The notes: a model not told the origin generated them from the letters alone. Positions 1 through 10,005 are shown, numbered from the stretch's first letter. The stretch: 34,219 nucleotides of DNA from Lachnospiraceae bacterium (GCA_029007885.1 JAQXIR010000142.1:1-34219); one strand, 5' to 3'. Numbers and translations are program-made.

Positions 1-16
1 GGCCTACGCGCTTATC

Positions 17-1405
17 TTAAAATGAAAACTTATCTGCAAAATATGCATCCAAATCTTCAATTTTAATTCTTTCCTGTTCCATAGAATCACGGAACCTTAC
101 TGTTACCGCCTGATCCTGTTCCGATTCAAAGTCATATGTGATGCAGAACGGTGTTCCGATTTCATCCTGGCGGCGATATCTCTTTCCAATATTGCCTCTA
201 TCATCAAATTCACAATTATATTTCTTGGATAACTGTGTATAGATTTTTTCAGCTCCCTCATTCAGTTTCTTGGAAAGCGGAAGAACGCCGATTTTAACCG
301 GTGCCAATGCCGGGTGGAAATGCAATACGGTACGCATATCGCCATCTCCCAGGTCTTCTTCATCATAAGCCGCACATAAGAATGCCAGTACAACACGGTC
401 TGCTCCCAGGGAAGGTTCAATAACATATGGTACATACTTCCAATTCTTCTGATCATCAAAATAGGTCAAATCCTGACCGGATGTATTCTGATGTTGTGTC
501 AGGTCATAATCGGTACGGTCTGCAATTCCCCAAAGTTCTCCCCAGCCAAACGGGAACAGAAATTCAATGTCCGTCGTTGCCTTGGAGTAGAAAGAAAGTT
601 CTTCCTTATCATGGTCTCTGACACGCATTTCTTCCTCTTTCATGCCAAGACTCTTTAACCAGTTAATGCAGAATTCCTTCCAATATGCAAACCACTCAAG
701 GTCGGTATCCGGTTCACAGAAGAATTCCAATTCCATCTGTTCGAATTCTCTTGTACGGAATGTAAAGTTACCCGGTGTAATTTCATTTCTAAAAGACTTT
801 CCGATTTGTCCGATTCCAAACGGAATTTTCTTTCTGGAAGTTCTTTGTACATTCTTAAAGTTTACAAAAATACCTTGTGCTGTTTCAGGACGTAAATATA
901 CGGTATTCTTTGCATCTTCCGTAACACCCTGGAATGTTTTGAACATCAGGTTAAATTGTCTGATATCCGTAAAATTATGCTTACCGCAAGTCGGACACGG
1001 AACATTGTGCTCATCAATGAAGGATTTCATTTTTTCCTGAGACCATCCGTCAATGCTGCCATCAAGCTCAATATTGTTCTCTGCTGCGAAGTCTTCAATA
1101 ATTTTATCGGCTCTGAAACGTTCGTGACACTCCTTACAATCCATTAACGGATCCGAGAAGCCACCAAGATGTCCGGATGCTACCCATGTCTGCGGGTTCA
1201 TTAAAATTGCACAATCAACACCTACATTATATGGGTTTTCCATAATGAATTTCTGCCACCATGCTTTTTTAACATTGTTTTTCAGTTCAACTCCCAGATT
1301 GCCGTAATCCCATGTATTGGCAAGACCTCCGTAAATATCGGAGCCCGGATATACAAATCCTCTTGACTTTGCCAGGGCAACAATCTTTTCCATTGTTTTT
1401 TCCAT
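17..1405 (-). CDS. glyS: glycyl-tRNA synthetase (single-subunit class II type)
   Basis: Protein starts [44 protein letters not shown], with [40 protein letters not shown] and a C-terminal anticodon-binding-like region. Start trimmed to ATG at 1405 because AGGAGGAGAA (1411-1420 complement) precedes it. Confidence 0.96.
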   Translation of the reverse strand: MEKTMEKIVALAKSRGFVYPGSDIYGGLANTWDYGNLGVELKNNVKKAWWQKFIMENPYNVGVDCAILMNPQTWVASGHLGGFSDPLMDCKECHERFRADKIIEDFAAENNIELDGSIDGWSQEKMKSFIDEHNVPCPTCGKHNFTDIRQFNLMFKTFQGVTEDAKNTVYLRPETAQGIFVNFKNVQRTSRKKIPFGIGQIGKSFRNEITPGNFTFRTREFEQMELEFFCEPDTDLEWFAYWKEFCINWLKSLGMKEEEMRVRDHDKEELSFYSKATTDIEFLFPFGWGELWGIADRTDYDLTQHQNTSGQDLTYFDDQKNWKYVPYVIEPSLGADRVVLAFLCAAYDEEDLGDGDMRTVLHFHPALAPVKIGVLPLSKKLNEGAEKIYTQLSKKYNCEFDDRGNIGKRYRRQDEIGTPFCITYDFESEQDQAVTVRFRDSMEQERIKIEDLDAYFADKFSF

Positions 1406-1421
1406 TTTTATTCTCCTCCTG

Positions 1422-2027
1422 TTATTTGAAAACGATATAGGCCGTATTCTCACCTGATACCGTTGCCAATTTCTTATTTTGCTCTACCGTAACTCCATCG
1501 CTTATGTAAAGAATGTTTCCGAATGTTTTTACATTTGTCGGTTCCGTCACAATCGCAATATGGGCCTTTCCCATCGTAAGAAGTTCTTCCTTTGTCAGTG
1601 TCTTTGCTTTGTCAATGCTTGTCAGGGAAACATTCATGTCATAGCCGACTTTCTGTGCCTGTTCGACAGTCCCGAAGAACAACGCATTTTCTGTCATTGC
1701 AATATAATCATCCGTATTTGCATATTGCATAATAACTGTTATTTTACTGCCGTCAGTCTTCATATCATCAATTGTAACGGCTTCCCGGTTAACAGATGAA
1801 TTGTATTCTTCAACTTCTTCCCGATTCATCTGTGAAAGTTCATCAAAGTCATAATAATCCATGGAAAAATCATCCACAATCGTCTGTGTGATGCTGCCGT
1901 CTTTTTGTAAGGCAAGTGTTCGCCCTTCCGGCATGTTTTCTTCTCTGCATCCGGTCAGAAACAGAAAAAGAAGGCATATGATTCCAAAACCTTCTATTCT
2001 TTTCCGCGCATTTATTTTCTTTTTCAT
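1422..2027 (-). CDS. putative lipoprotein, uncharacterised
   Basis: N-terminal basic stretch, hydrophobic segment and lipobox FLFLTGC. Lies between recO and glyS in the same orientation. Confidence 0.7.
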   Translation of the reverse strand: MKKKINARKRIEGFGIICLLFLFLTGCREENMPEGRTLALQKDGSITQTIVDDFSMDYYDFDELSQMNREEVEEYNSSVNREAVTIDDMKTDGSKITVIMQYANTDDYIAMTENALFFGTVEQAQKVGYDMNVSLTSIDKAKTLTKEELLTMGKAHIAIVTEPTNVKTFGNILYISDGVTVEQNKKLATVSGENTAYIVFK

Positions 2028-2094
2028 AACTCCTAAATCCGTCTCCCACTATAGTCGTATCTATTATACCGAAAACTACTCATGTTTTCAACTC

Positions 2095-2757
2095 TTATGT
2101 AGAATAAATTCTAAAGGTATCGAGAATCTCCAGACTCTTAAAATGGGCATCCATACACTTTTCTCTTGTTCTGCCTGCAATTTTCTCAAGTTCTTCCAGA
2201 ATATTTTGTTTTACCGTAAAGGTGAACAGTTTTTCCACTCCCGTGTGTTCGATAAAGGAAACCGCATATTTTGTTGATTCCTGCCACTCCCTGTCACTTG
2301 GTATTCCCGGAAACTCCCCGTTTATGACTGTAGTTTTGATTTCAAAAATGCATCGTACCAATCTGTTATCAAGTCCTTTTGCCCCCAATGCCCGCAGCGA
2401 CTGGTACAATAACTTCAGCATCTGCCTTTCATCATTATTCTCTCTTGTATAATAGTCCGCTATCTCCAAAAAATACATGCCATAGTAGGCTCCTTCAAAG
2501 TCACCGCGCAGTTCCTCAAAATAATTGGTAATCTCTGCTTCATTTAACGTATAAGCAGTCCTTCCCTCATATAATCGAAAGGTGCCGAAACAAAAGAGAT
2601 TGGTAGATGCTACAAAACGGCTGTTTGGACGCCTCGCTCCTTTTACAAAAGCCGTTATTTTTCCGCGTTCTTTCGTCAGAATAACAAGACGCCTATCGAA
2701 ATCCCCGATAGGCTCCGTCTTTATAATCATTCCTGTTGTCACTGTCAAATCCTGCAT
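2095..2757 (-). CDS. recO: DNA repair protein RecO
   Basis: N-terminal OB-fold-like sequence VTTGMIIKTEPIGDFDRRLVILTKERGKITAFVKGARRPNSRF is typical of RecO; it follows era, as in many Firmicutes. Confidence 0.92.
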   Translation of the reverse strand: MQDLTVTTGMIIKTEPIGDFDRRLVILTKERGKITAFVKGARRPNSRFVASTNLFCFGTFRLYEGRTAYTLNEAEITNYFEELRGDFEGAYYGMYFLEIADYYTRENNDERQMLKLLYQSLRALGAKGLDNRLVRCIFEIKTTVINGEFPGIPSDREWQESTKYAVSFIEHTGVEKLFTFTVKQNILEELEKIAGRTREKCMDAHFKSLEILDTFRIYST

Positions 2758-2869
2758 TGGACCCGTCTCCTGTTGTATCCTCTCTGCTGCGTGTCTGTTC
2801 TTTAAACTTCAGATAATCCTCAACTCTTCCGGTATTTGTGAATTGATCCCAGTAACTTATTTCTTTCAT
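2693..2869 (-). CDS. YqzL-like small protein (58 aa), not in the supplied ORF track
   Basis: Hand translation: MKEISYWDQFTNTGRVEDYLKFKEQTRSREDTTGDGSNAGFDSDNRNDYKDGAYRGFR*. The W-x2-F-x2-TG-x-V/I-(E/D)xYL-x-(F/Y)K pattern resembles YqzL, and the position between era and recO agrees. Its 3' 65 nt overlap recO. Confidence 0.6.
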   Translation of the reverse strand: MKEISYWDQFTNTGRVEDYLKFKEQTRSREDTTGDGSNAGFDSDNRNDYKDGAYRGFR

Positions 2870-2928
2870 CTTGTGCCCCCATATCCGTTAATATTTGATA
2901 TAGATATGGTCTGCTTTTTTCGGAATTT

Positions 2929-3831
2929 CTATTCTGATTCTTTAGGATTATATCCAAAATTTTTTAAAAGAAAATCACTGTCCCGCCAGTCCTTTTTTAC
3001 CTTAACCCAAAGTTGTAAAAAAACCTTTATATCCAGCATATCTTCAATTTCAGGTCTTGCCAGACTGCCGATTTTTTTAAGCATTGCACCTTGTTTTCCG
3101 ATAATAATGCCCTTATGGGAATCCTTCTCACATACGATTGTTGCATCAATCCGGCAGAGTTTCTTTTCAAATTTCATACTGTCTATTGCAACCGCTACCC
3201 CGTGGGGAATTTCATCATCAATACAGCGTAACACCTTTTCCCGGATTAATTCCGCAACAATCTGACGCTGTGGCTGGTCGGTAATCGTATCTTCATCGTA
3301 AAAAGGCATTCCGTATGGCAGATACCGGAAAATGCAAGAAAGTAACGTATCAATATTGTCACCTTGTATCGCCGATACCGGAACGATTTCCGCAAAATCC
3401 AATTCTTTGCGGTAAGTATCGATTACCGCAAGAATTTCCTCCTTTTTTACCGTATCCACCTTATTGATTACTAAAATAACAGGTGTTTTTGTTCCTCTCA
3501 GCTGCTCTGCAATATGCTTTTCACCGGCACCAATAAAAGTTGTAGGTTCTACCAGCCATAAAATCGCATCTGCACCTGTCAATGTATTCTTTGCCACATT
3601 GACCATATAATCGCCCAGTTTGTTTTTTGCTTTATGAATACCCGGCGTATCCAAAAATACAATCTGTCCTTCTTCACAGGTATAGACCGTTTGAATTCTA
3701 TTTCTTGTGGTCTGCGGTTTGCTCGATGTGATTGCGATTTTCTGCCCGATAATCTTATTCATCAATGTGGATTTTCCGACATTTGGTCTGCCGATCATTG
3801 CGACAAATCCCGATTTGCTCATTGTTTCCAT
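2929..3831 (-). CDS. era: GTPase Era
   Basis: GRPNVGKSTLMNKIIGQKIAITSSKPQTTRNRI, DTPG, NKVD and a C-terminal KH-like region (GIIIGKQGAMLKKIGSLAR). Confidence 0.97.
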   Translation of the reverse strand: METMSKSGFVAMIGRPNVGKSTLMNKIIGQKIAITSSKPQTTRNRIQTVYTCEEGQIVFLDTPGIHKAKNKLGDYMVNVAKNTLTGADAILWLVEPTTFIGAGEKHIAEQLRGTKTPVILVINKVDTVKKEEILAVIDTYRKELDFAEIVPVSAIQGDNIDTLLSCIFRYLPYGMPFYDEDTITDQPQRQIVAELIREKVLRCIDDEIPHGVAVAIDSMKFEKKLCRIDATIVCEKDSHKGIIIGKQGAMLKKIGSLARPEIEDMLDIKVFLQLWVKVKKDWRDSDFLLKNFGYNPKESE

Positions 3832-3849
3832 TCAATTTACCATCTTTTC

Positions 3850-4914
3850 TTAATGATTGTCATAAGAATTGTCCGGTTTCTTTTCATACGGATATCCCGG
3901 ATTTTCTGTATTTTCTGCTTTTGCGGCTGTTTTTTGTTCTGCCGGAGTCTGTGCCATTCTTGCTCTTCTTTCCGCTGCCAGCCGTTTCGTTTTTTTCTCG
4001 GATGCTTTCATAATTGCCCGAATAACAAAGAACAGGATTACAATTACAACAGCCCATACGATAAGATACGGTATCGCAATAATAAGTTCAATAAAGAAAT
4101 TCTTTATGCCATCAATGACATTATGTAAACTTCTTGAAAATCCTGTAACAATCCGTTCTCCCGCTGTTTCTTCTTCTACCGGTGTCAGTTCCACAACCTC
4201 ATCAATGTAGATTTGCACTGTGCTGTAATCAACAAGATTATCATAAGTGCGAAGTTGTGACTCCATGCTTTCAATCTGATAGCGAACCTCCGAAAGTCTG
4301 CTTTCAATAGCAATGATATCATCAATGGAAGCAGCATTTTCAAGGAGTTCCATCAACCGTTCCTGTTCTTCCGTCAGCATTTTTTTATGGCTTTTCATAT
4401 CCACATAAGTTAGCGTGACATCCTCTACCGATTCGGAACGGTTTGTAACATTCGCTTCCTCTCCTACCTTCTTTACAAAATCATCGAGGGAGGCAGCCGG
4501 TATTCTTGCTGTGATGGAAGCATGACGCTCCCCTTTTTGGGAATACAGATAGCTGCCGTTATAGGCATTCATGGATTCAATGTATCCACCTATTTTTTCA
4601 ACTTCCTCTTCCAGATTCTTCATCAGTGCATCATATGTTTTTGTTTCCACTTCAAGATTTACGTTCTTAATTAACTTACGATTTGTCGCCTGTGCCGTCT
4701 CTTCGACCATTGTAGAAGTTGCTTCTCCATCAACAGACGAGTAGTTCGTAAGTTGTGCTTCCTCAGCAGCCTCTTCATAATTAGCGTAATTATCATATTC
4801 AAATGAGCCTGCCGTATCTGTTGCCGCCTCACTCATTTTGGAACCGCTTCCGCATGCGGCAAGTACTACCGAGCATATCAGCGCTGCACCTGCAAAAAGT
4901 TTTCTTTTACTCAT
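3850..4914 (-). CDS. DUF4349-type membrane-anchored lipoprotein
   Basis: Lipobox VVLAAC, RKLIKNVNLEVETKTYDALMKNLEEEVEKIGGYIES, a coiled-coil region and a C-terminal TM helix. Start trimmed to MSKRKLF (ATG at 4914) with an AGGA-type ribosome-binding site upstream. Confidence 0.8.
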   Translation of the reverse strand: MSKRKLFAGAALICSVVLAACGSGSKMSEAATDTAGSFEYDNYANYEEAAEEAQLTNYSSVDGEATSTMVEETAQATNRKLIKNVNLEVETKTYDALMKNLEEEVEKIGGYIESMNAYNGSYLYSQKGERHASITARIPAASLDDFVKKVGEEANVTNRSESVEDVTLTYVDMKSHKKMLTEEQERLMELLENAASIDDIIAIESRLSEVRYQIESMESQLRTYDNLVDYSTVQIYIDEVVELTPVEEETAGERIVTGFSRSLHNVIDGIKNFFIELIIAIPYLIVWAVVIVILFFVIRAIMKASEKKTKRLAAERRARMAQTPAEQKTAAKAENTENPGYPYEKKPDNSYDNH

Positions 4915-4928
4915 AAAATATCCTCCCG

Positions 4929-7847
4929 TTAAAATAAATTCTCCACTGTCTGGAACAATTCCTTTTCCTGTTTTATTTTCTCTTCGTTTCCGACTACACA
5001 AAGATAATCCTGGCTGATAAATGTCCGCAGATACTCTGCCAGTAATCGAATCGTAGCCTGATTGGTAGAAAGAAGTTCATCCCGTTCTTTTTGGAAATCT
5101 TCTTCAGTCTGATTCGTCATATACGCACTTAAGGAACGAAGTGCCTTCGTTGCGGGTGTCATCGGCGTATCCAGTTCGCTGATAGCACCGATGATGTACT
5201 GCGTCATACTACGCTCATCCTGATTAAATGTCTCCACATACTGTGCCGCACGTTCATAAGTCTCTATTGTCTTTTTAAGGTTCGGGTCACGATAAGACAC
5301 AAAATAACTGTCCCCACTCTTTGAAAAACTGCACATACAACCATATGCGCCGCCTTTTACACGTACATTGTTCCAGAGATAGTCATAGCCCATAATCACT
5401 TTCAGAACTCTGAGTGCTCCTGTATACGGAAGACCTGCATTTCTGAAGTTTCCCGCTCTGCACACATACTGTACTTGAGAGGCTGTCAAAAATCCTTCAT
5501 TTTTCTTTACCGGTTTGGCAACAAAAGGATGCTCTGATTCCTTTTCCGGATATACGCTGTTAAGAAATTCTTCGGATAATTTTTCAAATTCCCGATATTC
5601 TTCTTCCTCTCCTGTAAAATCAAACATCAGATGTTCTTTCGTAAATAAATATCGGCAAAGCTCCTGTAATGCATGAATCAGCGGTTCTTTATACTGTTCA
5701 AAATCTGCTTCTGCTTTTTCCACAATGCGATAGCAGGGAAGTCCGTTAATCACATCCAGTGTCGCTGCCGATTTTGAAAAATATGATACCGCACGTCCGG
5801 CTGCCAGCTGATGTCCCGTCGAAATCATATTAGACTGCATACGAGACTTTAATTCTGCAATAATCTCATACAATCTTTTTTCATCTTCCGGTTTGGATGT
5901 GAACAGAATCTCCTTTAATAATGCAAACGCTTCTTTTTGCTTTCCCTTAAGAGTCTTTGCCTTCCATTCGAACGTAACCGTACTCTCATCCAGATTTTTT
6001 GCATTTGTATAAACATTGATTGCCGGCGTAATGCCGCCTGTTTCAATATTAATCTTGTTAAACAGTTCTGAGTAGGAATAGGATTTTGTATCCACATATC
6101 CCAGAACTACTTTTAAGATGCCAAGATACGGGAAGTATTCTTCCGGAATATCCGAAGCGGTAAAAATCAAACGGATGTAATCAATTCCGTTTGTGGAAAT
6201 CGGATGATACAGTGCGGTTCTTCCCGCTATTTTACGAACATCATTATAAAGGGGATCCGTCTCTTTGCGAATGTCCTCTTTTTCCAGAACCGGTATGCAT
6301 GATAATGCCTCCCTGCTGTCTTCCGATTCCTGGTATTCTCGTAATTCCCGCGTTTTATCGATGATGTATTGTAATTCTTCTTCGCTTAAAGATGCCTTAT
6401 ATGCTGCTAAATCCTCTGCCAGACTTCTGTCTTCCTCTTCAACGAGATTTACTTTCGGCTCGACAATTACAATCGATTTGTGTGTATTGTTAAGAATCGA
6501 TTGTTCCAGCAGTTTTTCATAATAGTCTGTATCAATTGCCTGTCGTAGCGCGGCAAATGTTTCCTCCGCTTCAATATGAATAAACGGCTTGTCATCATCA
6601 TATAGCCAACTGTCAAACATCTGAAGTCCATACATCAGACCGGGTGGATATGAACCGAAGTCAGCCTCTCTGTATTTGAATTCATAGTAATTTAACCCGG
6701 CACGAAGAGTATCCTTATCGATTCCGTTTTTCACCAATTCTTTTAAGGTATTTTCAATAATCGCAATAAACTCCTCTTTTTTTGCGGTTTCCGAGTTTTT
6801 TGCCACAATAGAGAAATACGGCTGTTTCACACCATTATCATAAAAACTGTATATGTCCTTTCCGATTCCTCTGTCTAATAACTTCTGCTTCAATACTGCT
6901 CCCGGAGCACTGCACAGAGCATAGTCCAGCACCTGAAACGCAATATAAGACATACGGTCGAGATTATCTCCTGTCACACAGTTATAGCTTAAATACGTAT
7001 TTTCGGTAAGCGGTTCATTTTCCGTAACAGAAAAATAATCTTTTACCTCAATTGCATGTGCAAACGGCTTTTGCGACTCAATGGCAGAATCAATCTCAAG
7101 GTAGGAAAACTTTGAAAGGTAGTTTTCATCGATAAACTGCAGTTTTTCTGCCATATCCATATTGCCGTATAAATAAATATAACTGTTAGAAGGGTGATAA
7201 TACTGTCTGTGAACAGACAAATAATGTTCATAGGTAAGTTCCGGGATTCTTTTCGGATCACCACCGGATTCCTCACTATATGGTGTATCCGGAAACAGGG
7301 AGTTAAAAATCTCTCTTTCCAGCACATCATCCGGTGAGGAAAATGCACCTTTCATCTCATTATATACGACCCCGTTAATTGTCAGGTCGTCCTCTTTATT
7401 CTCCAGTTCGAAATGCCATCCTTCCTGTTTGAAAGTCAGGTCCTTGTCATAAATGTTAGGGTAAAACACAGCATCCAAGTAAACATGCATCAGATTCTGA
7501 AAATCTTTGTCATTGCAGCTTGCCACCGGATAAACGGTTTTATCGGGATATGTCATGGCATTTAAAAAGGTATTGAGAGAACCTTTTGCAAGTTCAATAA
7601 ACGGATCCTTTACCGGAAAGGCTTTGGAACCGCACAGTACCGAGTGTTCTAAAATATGCATCACACCGGTGCTTTCTTTTGGTGGTGTTCGAAATCCGAT
7701 ATAGAAAACTTTGTTATCATCATCATTGGAAAGTAATGCCACTCTTGCCCCTGTTTTTTTATGGCGCAGTATCATGGCATCCGACTTCAATTCCTCAATT
7801 CTTTGCTGTTTTACAATCTCATATGCTGTAACATCCTGAATATTCAT
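4929..7847 (-). CDS. M16C-family zinc metallopeptidase (presequence protease/PreP-like)
   Basis: 972 aa with the inverted zinc motif HILEH (GVMHILEHSVLCGS), FLNAMTYPDKTVYPVAS and NEMKGAFSSPD, typical of M16C. Confidence 0.93.
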   Translation of the reverse strand: MNIQDVTAYEIVKQQRIEELKSDAMILRHKKTGARVALLSNDDDNKVFYIGFRTPPKESTGVMHILEHSVLCGSKAFPVKDPFIELAKGSLNTFLNAMTYPDKTVYPVASCNDKDFQNLMHVYLDAVFYPNIYDKDLTFKQEGWHFELENKEDDLTINGVVYNEMKGAFSSPDDVLEREIFNSLFPDTPYSEESGGDPKRIPELTYEHYLSVHRQYYHPSNSYIYLYGNMDMAEKLQFIDENYLSKFSYLEIDSAIESQKPFAHAIEVKDYFSVTENEPLTENTYLSYNCVTGDNLDRMSYIAFQVLDYALCSAPGAVLKQKLLDRGIGKDIYSFYDNGVKQPYFSIVAKNSETAKKEEFIAIIENTLKELVKNGIDKDTLRAGLNYYEFKYREADFGSYPPGLMYGLQMFDSWLYDDDKPFIHIEAEETFAALRQAIDTDYYEKLLEQSILNNTHKSIVIVEPKVNLVEEEDRSLAEDLAAYKASLSEEELQYIIDKTRELREYQESEDSREALSCIPVLEKEDIRKETDPLYNDVRKIAGRTALYHPISTNGIDYIRLIFTASDIPEEYFPYLGILKVVLGYVDTKSYSYSELFNKINIETGGITPAINVYTNAKNLDESTVTFEWKAKTLKGKQKEAFALLKEILFTSKPEDEKRLYEIIAELKSRMQSNMISTGHQLAAGRAVSYFSKSAATLDVINGLPCYRIVEKAEADFEQYKEPLIHALQELCRYLFTKEHLMFDFTGEEEEYREFEKLSEEFLNSVYPEKESEHPFVAKPVKKNEGFLTASQVQYVCRAGNFRNAGLPYTGALRVLKVIMGYDYLWNNVRVKGGAYGCMCSFSKSGDSYFVSYRDPNLKKTIETYERAAQYVETFNQDERSMTQYIIGAISELDTPMTPATKALRSLSAYMTNQTEEDFQKERDELLSTNQATIRLLAEYLRTFISQDYLCVVGNEEKIKQEKELFQTVENLF

Positions 7848-7866
7848 ACAATATAATAACCTTTCT

Positions 7867-8277
7867 TTAAATACTTACGCTAAGAAGACTTAATTTTGTA
7901 AGATGCAGTTCTTCCACGATAATCTCATTCATTTTTTCATGTAACTCTTCACTGTTTACGATCTCACTAATCCGGTATTCCCTGCTCACATATCCCGGTT
8001 TTCCTTTTCCGTGTCCGTCTTCTTTAAAAATACTCAGTTTAAATCGTGCCTTCATCTGATTATAAACAAAGTATGACAGATCTGTTTCTTTCATATAGAA
8101 AATATGATTCTCTAAGGTAGTATCCCCTGCAACCTCTTTTAACATGTAATGACTGATAATTGCTTTCAGTTTAAAAGGCACTTCATCTGTATTCATGATT
8201 TCATCATAGGTAAATTTGGCACCGATATAAACGTTGGTCATATCCTGCATAACATATTTAAAATCATTATTTTTCAT
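7867..8277 (-). CDS. uncharacterised 136-aa protein
   Basis: Intact ORF. Its ATG overlaps the upstream stop codon (ATGA, 8274-8277). No family recognised. Confidence 0.75.
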   Translation of the reverse strand: MKNNDFKYVMQDMTNVYIGAKFTYDEIMNTDEVPFKLKAIISHYMLKEVAGDTTLENHIFYMKETDLSYFVYNQMKARFKLSIFKEDGHGKGKPGYVSREYRISEIVNSEELHEKMNEIIVEELHLTKLSLLSVSI

Positions 8278-9017
8278 TCGTTTTCCTCAAAGTATTCTAT
8301 CTTTTTTCCGCTGATTCGTATCGCATCCCGGATTTCTTTTTCCGATAGTCCCGATTCTTCTGCCAGTTCTTCTACTGTAATTTTCTTCTGCAACGACTCT
8401 GCAAGTTCTTTTGCTTCCTTTGCAACAGCATTGACTTTATCAACAACCTTGCGGTCTATTTTACGCTCTTTTTCATCTTCCGAAATAAGGTCTTCCATCG
8501 CATCCATAATCATTTTGCCGAGCATACCGGACACTTCTTTCGGGTCTTCTAAACAACCGAGCATTTCAACTCCCATGGAAAGGGCTACGTTACCTTCCCC
8601 GATTAAGTCCTCCATACCGACTCCCTGTCCCGCATATAGTTTTGCAATATCCACAACATCCGGCAGCATGATTTCAATCAATTTCATTTTTGCTTCTTTT
8701 TCTCCCGCCAATGCAGAAATAAAGCAGGCTTCCCGCTCTCCGGATGAGTAAGCCGGCAGTAGATTTATTTCATCCAAATACACAGAAAGATAATCCTTAT
8801 CTTCTTTTGTCAGATACTCATCAATATCAACCGGTTCTCCGATTCCGATTTTCTTCTGTTTTAAATATTCATAAATCGGATTTAATTCCTCTTTTGAAAG
8901 TCCGATTTTCTCAAATGCATCCTCTATTTGTTCCCGGGAAACAACATTTCCCTGTTCCTTAGCAAGGTTTCGTACTTGCTCCAGCGTTTTTGCAAATTCC
9001 ACTTCTTTATTCATCAT
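8274..9017 (-). CDS. sigma70-like protein with 1.1-, 1.2- and 2.1/2.2-like and short region-3-like segments, no region 4
   Basis: Region 1.1-like EFAKTLEQVRNLAKEQGNVVSREQIEDAFEKIGLSKEELNPIYEYLKQKKIGI; region 1.2/2-like DYLSVYLDEI...AKMKLIEIMLPDVVDIAKLYAGQGVGMEDLIGEGNVALSMGVEML; region-3-like KKITVEELAEESGLSEKEIRDAIRIS. Start placed at ATG 9017 (MMNKE) behind AAGGAGAACC. Confidence 0.8.
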   Translation of the reverse strand: MMNKEVEFAKTLEQVRNLAKEQGNVVSREQIEDAFEKIGLSKEELNPIYEYLKQKKIGIGEPVDIDEYLTKEDKDYLSVYLDEINLLPAYSSGEREACFISALAGEKEAKMKLIEIMLPDVVDIAKLYAGQGVGMEDLIGEGNVALSMGVEMLGCLEDPKEVSGMLGKMIMDAMEDLISEDEKERKIDRKVVDKVNAVAKEAKELAESLQKKITVEELAEESGLSEKEIRDAIRISGKKIEYFEENE

Positions 9018-9031
9018 TTTGGTTCTCCTTG

Positions 9032-9874
9032 TCATTTTACATGTTCATGTGTAAACAAGTGATCCTGACAATACTCATAATTGCCGTTACATTTTGAGCA
9101 GAAACGGAATTCCAATTCCGGATTTGTTTCTTCCGTTCTTCCGCAAATCGCACATTTATGCTTTGTAATCGTAGCGGCCCGATTAACCTGACTCTTAAAT
9201 TGCTGCCGTTGTTTTACCTGTTTCGGAGTAATATGCACCCGTTTTCTGGATGTGAAATAGAATACCACAAAATTCAGCAGCGATGAACCAATGACAACCC
9301 ATAAAATCAATCCTCCCTGCAGGCATTCCAGCACTAACATGACACCATAAATAATTCCCAGGTATTTTACCCGAATTGGGATAATAAACATTAACAGTAC
9401 CTGCATATCGGGGAATGTGGCAGCATATGCCAAAAAGATTGACATATTTACATAGTATGTGCTGAAAAAGTATCCAAGTGCTCCCGTTGCATTGACACCT
9501 TGAAGCAGAAAAATGATATGCAACAGGAAACTTCCCAGTATTGTAAACAGCATTCCCGAAAACAGATAGCAATTATACCGGTATGTTCCCCAGATATTTT
9601 CTAAAGAAGTTCCGATACTGTAATAAAAATACAGCATGATTAAGGTAAAGAAAATGTTGCCGGTCGGAGGTGGCACCAGAATCCAGGTAACAAGTCTCCA
9701 AATCTGTCCTTTCAGAATAAATCCGGGTTCCAATGTAAAATACGTAAGAAACGTCGGATTAATCACCTCAATCAGATAACCGAATGCATAACAGATGATT
9801 AGGTATAAAGATATATTGTGAATCGCATATTTGGAAAATTTGCGTTCAAATCTGCGTGATAAGCTTTCTTTCAT
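9032..9874 (-). CDS. rhomboid-like polytopic membrane protein with C-terminal zinc-ribbon-like tail
   Basis: About six hydrophobic segments with rhomboid-like layout (GQIWRLVTWILVPP, GTSLENIWGTYRYNCYLFSG), then KHKCAICGRTEETNPELEFRFCSKCNGNYEYCQDHLFTHEHVK. Confidence 0.75.
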   Translation of the reverse strand: MKESLSRRFERKFSKYAIHNISLYLIICYAFGYLIEVINPTFLTYFTLEPGFILKGQIWRLVTWILVPPPTGNIFFTLIMLYFYYSIGTSLENIWGTYRYNCYLFSGMLFTILGSFLLHIIFLLQGVNATGALGYFFSTYYVNMSIFLAYAATFPDMQVLLMFIIPIRVKYLGIIYGVMLVLECLQGGLILWVVIGSSLLNFVVFYFTSRKRVHITPKQVKQRQQFKSQVNRAATITKHKCAICGRTEETNPELEFRFCSKCNGNYEYCQDHLFTHEHVK

Positions 9875-9976
9875 GTAAATGCCTCCTGCTCTTTTTGTTA
9901 GTTCATTCTACCATTCGAATAAGGAAAAGTAAACCGCACGCAAATATTAAATCTTTATAACTTCTGCAAAGCCTCG

Positions 9977-10005
9977 TTGCACTTTGTCGAATCGTGTCGT
10001 ATAAT
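9977..10005 (+). promoter_or_regulatory. candidate sigma-A promoter for the activase gene
   Basis: TTGCAC (9977-9982), 17-nt spacer, TATAAT (10000-10005); 65 nt upstream of the ATG at 10071. Confidence 0.6.

Noticed and set aside
2582-3265. 227-aa plus-strand ORF antisense to era/recO
   Set aside because: Lies opposite two well-supported genes; Ser/Phe/Ile-rich shadow translation with no recognisable domain.
8149-8751. 200-aa plus-strand ORF
   Set aside because: Antisense to the sigma-like gene; Ser-rich composition is typical of a shadow frame.
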